Positions 57,248-64,000 of a DNA stretch of 64,000 bases are shown in pieces. Origin of the DNA: Streptomyces massasporeus (GTDB lineage Bacteria > Actinomycetota > Actinomycetes > Streptomycetales > Streptomycetaceae). Position numbers and translations under genes: made by a program. How positions within the stretch are numbered: position 1 is the first letter of the stretch; the number at the start of each line of letters is the position of its first letter. The notes under the pieces were generated by a model. That model saw nothing but the letters and a program-made list of their open reading frames with translations. It did not search any database and was not told the origin of the DNA. The stretch covers positions 558,001 to 622,000 of the forward strand of contig NZ_BMSE01000002.1 of NCBI RefSeq assembly GCF_014648995.1, in the 5' to 3' direction.

Positions 57248-57984
57248 CCGCGCCGGTGTTCGTGGTCGAGCACTTCGACGCGGGCGGCGGCGGCCGGTAC
57301 GTCCTCGACGGGCCGGAGGGGCGGCACGCCGTCTCCGTGAAGCGGCTGCGCGCCGGTGAGGACGTCGTCCTCACGGACGGAGCGGGCCGCTGGGCGGACT
57401 GCGTCGTGCTCGACACGGAGGGCAAGGACCGGCTGATCCTCCAGCTCGACTCGGTGTACGAGGAGCCCGCGGAGCAGCCCCGGGTCACCGTCGTCCAGGC
57501 CCTGCCCAAGGGCGACCGCGGCGAGCTCGCCGTCGAGACGATGACCGAGGTCGGGGTCGACGCGATCGTGCCGTGGGCGGCGGCGCGCTGCATCACGCAG
57601 TGGAAGGGCGACCGCGGGGCCAAGGCGCTGGGCAGGTGGCGGGCCACGGCCCGGGAGGCCGGCAAGCAGTCCCGCCGGGTGCGCTTCCCGGAGGTCGCGG
57701 AGGCGGCGACGACCAAGCAGGTCGCCGCCCTGCTGGCCGGGGCGGACTTCGCCGCCGTGCTGCACGAGAGCGGCGACGCGCCGCTGGCGACGGCCGAACT
57801 GCCGGCCACCGGTGACATCGTGCTGGTCGTGGGGCCCGAGGGGGGCGTCGCGCCGGAGGAGTTGGCGCTGTTCGAGGAGGCGGGGGCGCAGGCGTATCGC
57901 CTCGGGCGCAGTGTGCTGCGCACATCGACTGCCGGGACGGCCGCCGCGGCCGTGCTCCTGGCACGCACCGGACGCTGGTCCTGA
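57244..57984 (+). CDS. rsmE: 16S rRNA m3U1498 methyltransferase RsmE
   Basis: A 246-residue SPOUT-type methyltransferase. The N-terminal PUA-like part has FVVEHFDAGGGGRYVLDGPE and KRLRAGEDVVLTDG. The knot region is LVVGPEGGVAPEELALFEEA and LGRSVLRTSTAGTAAAA. The GTG at 57244 overlaps the upstream stop. The TnpB-like insertion begins only about 10 bp after its stop, on the other strand. Confidence 0.94.
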   Translation: MTAPVFVVEHFDAGGGGRYVLDGPEGRHAVSVKRLRAGEDVVLTDGAGRWADCVVLDTEGKDRLILQLDSVYEEPAEQPRVTVVQALPKGDRGELAVETMTEVGVDAIVPWAAARCITQWKGDRGAKALGRWRATAREAGKQSRRVRFPEVAEAATTKQVAALLAGADFAAVLHESGDAPLATAELPATGDIVLVVGPEGGVAPEELALFEEAGAQAYRLGRSVLRTSTAGTAAAAVLLARTGRWS

Positions 57985-57993
57985 CCGTTCCCA

Positions 57994-59404
57994 GAGACTG
58001 AGCGGGGGTGAGTCCTGTTGCCAGAACTCATGCTCGGCCGAACGCCCCGGACGGTGTTGGACGTTCTGATTGCCCGCGTTCGCTCCGCGTCCGGCGCCGA
58101 CGGATCGTGTCCGTGGTCCGGGGATGCGGGGGCGGGTTTCCTCACGTCCAGGAACACGCCGGTCGGCCTGGACGGTCCGATGCCCCACCGCATCACTCCG
58201 GTGCGGTGGGGGCGGTGCTGTCCGTCGCCGGATCGGGTGTCGCTGGGCGCGCCTTCCGATCGCCACGGCGGCAGCGTCATGGCGAGTGGTTGTACGAGTC
58301 ATGCTGGTGAGGGGTTTCTGCCAGTGCTGGGCACCCCAGCGGCTGGTGTAGGCGGGGTCGACGGCGATGACCGCGATACCCGTCTGATCCGCCATCGAAG
58401 CCAGCCGGGCGCGCAGGCGGCCCGTGGGCATGCCGGAGATCAGCTGCCGGAAGCGCTTCTTACGGCCGTGCTTCTCGCGGGTCTTCTCCGCGGTGAAGTC
58501 CAGATCCTCTACCGCGATCGCCTTCACGCCACAGGCTTGTGCCCAGTGCAGGAGGCGGGTGAGGGCGTGGCGCACCTGGGCGTCACGGTGGTGGGCACTG
58601 CCGGTCAGATCGTAGAAGAAGCGGCGCGGGCTCCCGGTCGGGTTGCCGTGGACATCCAGGCGCCAAGCGGCCACGTGGTCGGCGTTCATGTCCACCCCGA
58701 TCACCCCGTGGGCGAGGGCGGCCTCGATCGGAAGGGTGGGGGTGGGCGGGATCTGCCAGGCGGCGGTCACATACCAGCGATCGCGGCCAGTATCGAAATG
58801 GATACGGTAGGCGACCGCCCGGTTGGCCGCGACACGGTCGGCCCACTCGCGGCCCCGATGCGCGAACACGATCCGGCAGGCCAGCACGTATCGGCCGTGT
58901 GGGGCGTTGGCCAGATGCGTGAGCGGAGCGGGGAGTTTGATGCTCACCTCACCGTCGGGGGTGATGCGGAACGTCTCGTTGTCGTAGCGTTTGCCCGACC
59001 CGCCGTCGGCCTGACAGAACCAGCGCTCCGCCTCCCAACGCCCACGCCACACGCACTCCGTGAGCCCGGCCTCGTCCAGGTGGTGTGTCATGAGTGGCCT
59101 TGGTGATACTGCCCGCCCACCTGGACGACGAGAGCGGGGTCAGCTCCCGCTTGCGCACCGCCCACGCCTCAGCCGAGTGCTCCAGACCGTCCCGGCAGCG
59201 CGCCTTGAGATCCTTCGACGCCAGCGACCCCGAATGTCCGCCCATCAGGCGCAGCACCTCCGCTTCGCCGGGCGTCAGGTGCTTGAGGCGGGCACGGACG
59301 GCCACACCAGAGGGGCCGGACGCGACGAACGGCGCCGCGATACTCCTCAGCTCGCCCGCCCCTGTCACCCCTCTGCCCGGCACCACCCGAAGTGTTCTCG
59401 TCAT
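57994..59404 (-). pseudogene. TnpB-related gene of an IS200/IS605-like element, internally deleted and frameshifted
   Basis: From ATG 59404, a frame reads about 106 residues (LRSIAAPFVASGPSGVAVRA … SSRWAGSITKATHD) and then leaves the family. From 59091 the next frame resumes at HHLDEAGLTE and holds the RuvC-like motifs VIGVDMNADHVAAWRLD, AIAVEDLDF and RHDAAAVAIGRR. From memory of the family, roughly 80 codons between the two parts are missing. The frame also has no stop at the expected end (LSL at 57994) and runs on through rsmE antisense. No TnpA is present. IS ends are not precisely defined, roughly 57.99 and 59.4–59.5 kb. Confidence 0.75.
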
Positions 59405-59532
59405 GGGGAACGAGTGTCACCCGCGAAGGTCACGCATTCGATGCAAGAACATCAGTTCCCGCCGGAAACGACTCCAGGTCCAAGGCCCACGACACGACAC
59501 GGACCAGTAGCACTCATCCCCTTGGAGGCACC

Positions 59533-59925
59533 GTGGAACTCGCCCAGGTTCGTCTGCTCGTGACCGACTTCCCCGCCTGTTACCACTTCTACGGCGAGGT
59601 CCTCGGCCTCAAGCCGCAGTCGGGGGCGGCGCAGGGGCCGTACGAGAAGTTCAGCCCCGCGGTGGGCTCCGCGGGGATCGCGTTGCAGGACCGGTCGATG
59701 ATGGCCGAGGTGCTCGACGAACTGGGCGACACGGCGGCCGGTCACCGCTCCCTGGTGGTGCTGCGGGTGGACGGGCTGGACGCGTACTGCGAGGAGATCA
59801 CGATGCGCGGCGCGACGGTCCTGCACGGCCCGGCGCCCATGACGGACCGCATGCGGGTGGCGCATCTCAAGGACCCCGAGGGCAACGTGGTGGAGCTTCA
59901 GGAGTGGCTGCTGCTGCGCGGCTGA
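59533..59925 (+). CDS. VOC family protein
   Basis: A 130-residue VOC module: QVRLLVTDFPACYHFYGEVL, SLVVLRVDGLDAYCEEITMR, and the closing AHLKDPEGNVVELQEWLLLR with the metal-ligand Glu. GTG 59533 follows GGAGG. The frame is open further upstream but those residues are not native. A lyase, dioxygenase or resistance role is possible; the substrate is unknown. Confidence 0.85.
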   Translation: MELAQVRLLVTDFPACYHFYGEVLGLKPQSGAAQGPYEKFSPAVGSAGIALQDRSMMAEVLDELGDTAAGHRSLVVLRVDGLDAYCEEITMRGATVLHGPAPMTDRMRVAHLKDPEGNVVELQEWLLLRG

Positions 59926-59974
59926 CGCCTTTGCGCCCTACCGCGCGGCCCCCGTCAGTGGCAGGCTCCCCTCC

Positions 59975-60520
59975 ATGGGGGCTTCGACGAGGTATCGACT
60001 GGGGCCGCGCGGGCGGCGCGTGGCGGTCGCGGCGACGTTCGCCGTGCTGGCGGTGGGCGGCGCTGTCGCCTGCGAGCCCGGCGCCATCAGTTCCGCGTCC
60101 GTCGCGTACACCACCGACGAGACCGTGACCAAGGAGCTCAACCGGCAGAAGGCGGGCGTGCGTTGGCTCACCTGTACCGCCTCCTACGGGGAGAACGGCG
60201 GGAAGTCGTCACCCTCGGCGCGTGAGCGGACCGTCGCCACCGTCGACTGTGAGGGCGAGACCGACGACGGCAAGGACATCACCGTCGACGGCAAGGTCAC
60301 GCACGCGGTGGACGGCGCCTGCGTGCGCGGGAACATCACCGCCAAGGTGGACGGCAAGGTGTGGTTCCAGGTCGACGGCCTCGGCGACTGCAACTCCACC
60401 ACCCCGCCCCCCGTCGGCGGGCCCGCCGACGGCCGGCCCGGGCCGACGGTCACCGTGACCGTCACCCAGACCGTCTGGTGCGACCGGTACCCGGACTGCC
60501 GCCCCGTCGAGGGCAAGTGA
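59975..60520 (+). CDS. Secreted DUF4333-like protein
   Basis: A 181-residue protein. The N-terminus is basic, then hydrophobic (VAVAATFAVLAVGGAVAC), a signal peptide with a possible weak lipobox (AVAC). The body has two cysteine pairs and a KVDGKVWFQVDGLGDCNSTT segment that suggests a small beta-sheet domain. The C-terminus is Pro/Thr-rich. The DUF4333 label is tentative. No other function is known. Confidence 0.6.
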   Translation: MGASTRYRLGPRGRRVAVAATFAVLAVGGAVACEPGAISSASVAYTTDETVTKELNRQKAGVRWLTCTASYGENGGKSSPSARERTVATVDCEGETDDGKDITVDGKVTHAVDGACVRGNITAKVDGKVWFQVDGLGDCNSTTPPPVGGPADGRPGPTVTVTVTQTVWCDRYPDCRPVEGK

Positions 60521-60565
60521 TCCGAACCCTGTCCGCGCGGCGCGGTCCCTGCATAGGGTGATCAG

Positions 60566-63500
60566 GTGACATCGTCTGCTTACCTCCGGTTCCCCCATGT
60601 GCACGGCGACCTGGTCGCCTTCACCGCCGAGGACGACGTGTGGCTCGCTCCACTCGACGGCGGCCGGGCCTGGCGGGTCAGCGCCGACAACATGCCGGTG
60701 ACCCAGCCCCGCATCTCGCCCGACGGCACCACCGTCGCCTGGACCTCCACCCGCGACGGCGCCCCCGAGGTGCTCATCGCCCCGGTCGACGGCGGCCCGG
60801 CCAAGCGGCTGACGTACTGGGGGAGCCTCAAGACACAGGTGCGTGGCTGGACCCCGGACGGCGAGGTGCTGGCGATCAGCACGCAGGGGCAGGCGAGCCT
60901 GCGCCGCACCTGGGCGCGCGCCGTCCCGCTGGACGGCGGCCCGGCCACCACCCTGCCGTACGGGCCCGTGGGCGACGTCGCCCACGGCCCGCACACGGTG
61001 CTGCTGTCCGCGCCGATGGGGCGTGAGGCGGCCTGGTGGAAGCGCTACCGCGGCGGTACGGCGGGCAAGTTGTGGATCGACCGCGAGGACGACGGGGAGT
61101 TCACGCGGCTGCACGAGGACCTCGACGGCAACCTCGAGTACCCGCTGTGGGTGGGGGACCGGGTCGGCTTCCTCTCCGACCACGAGGGCACCGGAGCGCT
61201 CTACTCCTCCCTCGCCGACGGCTCCGACCTGCGCCGGCACACGGCACTCGACGGTTTCTACGCCCGGCACGCCGCGACCGACGGCACCCGGGTCGTCTAC
61301 TCCAGCGCCGGTGAACTGTGGGTGCTGGACGACCTGGAGGGGGCCGAGCCGCGGCGGCTGGACGTGCGGCTGGGCGGACAGCGCGCCGACCTGCAGCCCT
61401 TCCCCCTGAACGCCTCCCGGTGGTTCGGATCGGCGTCCCCCGACCACACGGCGCGTGGCAGCGCGGTCGCCGTCCGCGGCTCCGTGCACTGGGTCACCCA
61501 CCGCGCCGGACCGGCCCGCGCACTGGCCGCGACACCCGGGGTGCGGGCCCGCCTGCCGCGCACGTTCCGGGCGGACGGCGAGCAGTGGGTGGTGTGGGTG
61601 ACGGACGCCGAGGGCGACGACGCCCTGGAGTTCGCACCCGCCACCGGACTCGCCCCCGGGGCGACGCCCCGCCGGCTCGCCGCAGGGCAGCTCGGCCGGG
61701 TACTGGACCTCGCCATGGCGCCCGACGGCAGCCGGGCGGCCGTGTCCTGCCACGACGGGCGCCTGCTGCTCGTGGAGCGGGAGACGGGCGAGGTGCGGGA
61801 GGTCGACCGCAGTGAGGACGGCGATGTGTCGGGCCTCGTCTTCTCGCCCGACTCGTCCTGGCTGGCCTGGTCCCACCCCGGCCCCCGGCCCCTGTGCCAG
61901 CTGAAGCTCGCCAACACCACCGACCTGTCGGTCACCGAGGCCACCCCGCTGCGCTTCCAGGACTACGCGCCCGCGTTCACGATGGACGGCAAGCACCTCG
62001 CGTTCCTGTCGACCCGCTCCTTCGACCCGGTCTACGACGAGCACGTCTTCGACCTGGCCTTCGTGGTGGGCGCCCGGCCGCATCTGATCACCCTCGCGGC
62101 CACCACGCCCTCCCCGTTCGGTCCGCAGCGGCACGGCAGGTCCTTCGAGACGCCCGACCGGGAGGAGACCCCCGACAGCGAGGGCACCCCCACCACCCGC
62201 ATCGACCTCGAGGGCCTCGCCGACCGCATCGTGCCCTTCCCGGTCGAGGCCGCCCGCTACACCAACCTGCGCGCCGCCAAGGACGGCGTCCTGTGGCTGC
62301 GCCACCCGGTCGCCGGTGTGCTCGGCGCGTCCCGGGCCACTCCGGACGACCCCGAGCCCAAGTCCGAGCTGGAGCGCTACGACCTCGCCCAGCAGCGCGT
62401 CGAGCATCTCGCCGTCGACGCCGACCACTTCGCGGTGAGCGGCGACGGCAAGCGGGTGCTGCTGTGGACCGACGGGCGGCTGAAGGTCGTCCCCAGCGAC
62501 CGGCGGGCATCGAGCGACGACGACAGCGACTCCAACATCACCGTCGACCTGGGCCGCGTACGCCAGTTCGTCGACCCGGCGGCCGAGTGGCGCCAGATGT
62601 TCGACGAGAACGGCCGCATCATGCGGGACCACTTCTGGCGGCCCGACATGAGCGGCGTCGACTGGGACGGCGTCCTCGACCGCTACCGCCCGGTCGTGGA
62701 CCGGTGCGCCACCCACGACGACCTCGTCGACCTGCTGTGGGAGGTGCAGGGCGAACTCGGCACCTCCCACGCCTACGTCACCCCGCGCGGCGGACACGGC
62801 GGCGGCCCCCGCCAGGGCCTGCTCGGCGCCGACATCTCCCGCCACGAGGACGGCAGTTGGCGCGTCGACCGGATCCTGCCCTCCGAGACCTCCGACCCGG
62901 ACGCCCGCAGCCCGCTGGCCGCGCCGGGCGTCGCGGTACGCCCCGGGGACGCCATCGTGGCGATCGCGGGGCAGCCGGTCGACCCCGTTCTCGGCCCCGG
63001 CCCGCTGCTGATCGGCACGGCCAACAAGCCGGTGGAGCTGACCATCTCCCCGTCCGGCGGCGGCGACCCCCGGCACGCCGTCGTCGTCCCGGTCGCCGAC
63101 GAGGAACCCCTGCGCTACCACGCCTGGGTCGCCGACCGCCGCGCCTACGTCCACGAGAAGTCCGGCGGCCGCCTCGGCTACCTCCACGTCCCGGACATGC
63201 AGGCCCCCGGCTGGGCCCAGATCCACCGCGACCTGCGCGTCGAAGTCGCCCGCGAGGGCCTGGTCGTCGACGTCCGCGAGAACCGCGGCGGCCACACCTC
63301 CCAGCTGGTCGTGGAGAAACTGGCCCGCCGCATCGTCGGCTGGGCCGTCCCGCGCGGCATGCGCCCCTACAGCTACCCGGAGGACGCCCCGCGCGGCCCC
63401 GTCGTGGCCGTCGCCAACGAGTTCTCCGGCTCCGACGGCGACATCGTCAACGCGGCGATCAAGGCCCTGGGCCTCGGCCCGGTCGTCGGCACCCGCACCT

Positions 63501-63757
63501 GGGGCGGCGTCATCGGCATCGACAGCCGTTACCGCCTGGTCGACGGCACCCTGGTCACCCAGCCCAAGTACGCCTTCTGGCTGGAGGGCTACGAGTGGGG
63601 CGTGGAGAACCACGGCGTGGATCCCGACGTGGAGGTCCTGCAACGCCCGCAGGACCACGCGGCGAACAGGGACGCCCAACTGGACGAGGCCATCCGACTG
63701 GCACTGGAAGCGCTGGAGGCAGTACCGGCGAAAACGCCCCCAGGCCTGCCCACCTAA
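60566..63757 (+). CDS. Tricorn protease homologue (S41 peptidase)
   Basis: A 1063-residue protease. Residues 1–660 carry beta-propeller repeats (ISPDGTTVAWTSTRDGAPEV, VFSPDSSWLAW, AFTMDGKHLAFLSTRSF). A C1-like helical part with FDENGRIMRDHFWRPDMSGV follows, then a PDZ domain (VRPGDAIVAIAGQPV) and the S41 catalytic domain (VVDVRENRGGHTSQLV, nucleophile Ser in NEFSGSDGD). Tricorn degrades peptides released by the proteasome; Streptomyces has homologues. TAGGGT at 60554–60559 fits a leaderless start at GTG 60566. Confidence 0.93.
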   Translation: MTSSAYLRFPHVHGDLVAFTAEDDVWLAPLDGGRAWRVSADNMPVTQPRISPDGTTVAWTSTRDGAPEVLIAPVDGGPAKRLTYWGSLKTQVRGWTPDGEVLAISTQGQASLRRTWARAVPLDGGPATTLPYGPVGDVAHGPHTVLLSAPMGREAAWWKRYRGGTAGKLWIDREDDGEFTRLHEDLDGNLEYPLWVGDRVGFLSDHEGTGALYSSLADGSDLRRHTALDGFYARHAATDGTRVVYSSAGELWVLDDLEGAEPRRLDVRLGGQRADLQPFPLNASRWFGSASPDHTARGSAVAVRGSVHWVTHRAGPARALAATPGVRARLPRTFRADGEQWVVWVTDAEGDDALEFAPATGLAPGATPRRLAAGQLGRVLDLAMAPDGSRAAVSCHDGRLLLVERETGEVREVDRSEDGDVSGLVFSPDSSWLAWSHPGPRPLCQLKLANTTDLSVTEATPLRFQDYAPAFTMDGKHLAFLSTRSFDPVYDEHVFDLAFVVGARPHLITLAATTPSPFGPQRHGRSFETPDREETPDSEGTPTTRIDLEGLADRIVPFPVEAARYTNLRAAKDGVLWLRHPVAGVLGASRATPDDPEPKSELERYDLAQQRVEHLAVDADHFAVSGDGKRVLLWTDGRLKVVPSDRRASSDDDSDSNITVDLGRVRQFVDPAAEWRQMFDENGRIMRDHFWRPDMSGVDWDGVLDRYRPVVDRCATHDDLVDLLWEVQGELGTSHAYVTPRGGHGGGPRQGLLGADISRHEDGSWRVDRILPSETSDPDARSPLAAPGVAVRPGDAIVAIAGQPVDPVLGPGPLLIGTANKPVELTISPSGGGDPRHAVVVPVADEEPLRYHAWVADRRAYVHEKSGGRLGYLHVPDMQAPGWAQIHRDLRVEVAREGLVVDVRENRGGHTSQLVVEKLARRIVGWAVPRGMRPYSYPEDAPRGPVVAVANEFSGSDGDIVNAAIKALGLGPVVGTRTWGGVIGIDSRYRLVDGTLVTQPKYAFWLEGYEWGVENHGVDPDVEVLQRPQDHAANRDAQLDEAIRLALEALEAVPAKTPPGLPT

Positions 63758-63798
63758 GGGGCGCGGGGAACGGCGCGACCAGCCACAACGCACCCGCA
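63756..63798. repeat. Dispersed intergenic repeat, copy 2
   Basis: AAGGGGCGCGGGGAACGGCG at the start and CCACAACGCACCCGCA at the end. Read in reverse it matches the two ends of 43581–43652, with the central part different. It begins at the tricorn stop codon and precedes the HIT promoter (TAGGAT at 63810–63815). Confidence 0.6.
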
Positions 63799-63854
63799 CC
63801 CGACGACGATAGGATTCCCGGCAAGACCGATCTCGGCCGACCCCCGGAGGGAAA

Positions 63855-64000
63855 ATGGCAGGGGAGCCCCAGGAAGACTGCCTGTTCTGCAAGATCGTCG
63901 CAGGCACCATCCCGGCGACCATCGTCCGCCAGACGGAGACGACCGTCGCGTTCCGCGACATCAACCCCCAGGCCCCCACCCACGTCCTGGTCATCCCCAA
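63855..64000 (+). CDS. HIT-family hydrolase, N-terminal part (partial)
   Basis: The first 48 codons of a gene that runs off the window. CLFCKIVAGTIPATIV and FRDINPQAPTHVLVIP match the start of HINT-type HIT proteins, which cleave adenosine phosphoramidates. The catalytic HxHxH lies beyond the window. GGAGG precedes the ATG, and TAGGAT at 63810–63815 is a likely −10 box. Confidence 0.92.
   Translation, partial: MAGEPQEDCLFCKIVAGTIPATIVRQTETTVAFRDINPQAPTHVLVIP

Noticed and set aside
56425..57984. Extension of the TnpB-like frame through rsmE and the nitronate monooxygenase gene
   Set aside because: The frame stays open only because it is antisense to GC-rich genes; rsmE and its neighbour are clearly real on the plus strand.
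60209..64000. A 1263-codon frame antisense to the tricorn homologue
   Set aside because: Low-complexity translation; shadow of the real gene.

Overview
The window is about 70% G+C, mostly codes with strong third-position GC bias, and carries a gene order typical of Streptomyces chromosomes: proB–proA, M48 protease, nadD, LCP-like, rsfS, leuS, comEA–comEC, holA, rpsT–lepA, fadD, a giant HAMP-array kinase, hemW, hrcA–dnaJ, rsmE, a tricorn protease homologue and a HIT protein. I assign it to Streptomyces or a very close relative. Most of it is conserved core chromosome.

Layout. 0–10 kb: end of proline synthesis, two related membrane proteins, an M48 protease, two tiny membrane proteins, then nadD / LCP-like / rsfS / phosphatase. 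9.6–10.6 kb: two identical tRNA-Ala(GGC) genes bracketing two small zinc-binding proteins. 10.6–13.5 kb (minus strand): a membrane cytochrome and a NuoF–ferredoxin fusion. 13.8–16.9 kb: leuS behind a leucine-codon leader peptide and terminator. 17–20 kb: membrane protein, DegV protein and comEA.

20.06–31.75 kb is an integrative element of about 11.7 kb inserted in the last codons of comEA. A 7-bp core (TCGGCGA) is found at both ends, a large serine integrase lies next to the left end, and the missing 3' end of comEA sits at the right end, overlapping the comEC start. The element carries an XRE regulator, a RepA-like ATPase with iteron-like repeats, an excisionase-like HTH protein, an HK97-type prohead protease with a C-terminal HEXXH region, a coiled-coil protein, two small membrane proteins, a WhiJ-like regulatory cluster and a secreted LysM protein. 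I see no capsid, terminase, portal or conjugation gene. It therefore looks like a phage satellite or a reduced prophage rather than a standard conjugative AICE.

31.8–41.4 kb: comEC, arylamine N-acetyltransferase, YceI protein, holA, small enzymes, rpsT and lepA. 41.7–50.6 kb: acyl-CoA ligase, a response regulator coupled to a 1363-residue HAMP-repeat hybrid kinase, and a divergent SpoIIE-type phosphatase with its own ATPase domain. 50.6–56.1 kb: hemW, DUF3097, MBL hydrolase, and hrcA–dnaJ under a CIRCE operator, with a 57-bp duplication of the dnaJ tail. 56.2–64 kb: nitronate monooxygenase–rsmE, a decayed TnpB-like insertion sequence, a VOC protein, a secreted protein, a tricorn homologue and the start of a HIT gene.

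Several genes have a TANNNT −10 box 12–14 nt before the start codon, consistent with leaderless transcripts. Everything here was read by eye from the sequence; family names rest on motif recognition and no database search was run.
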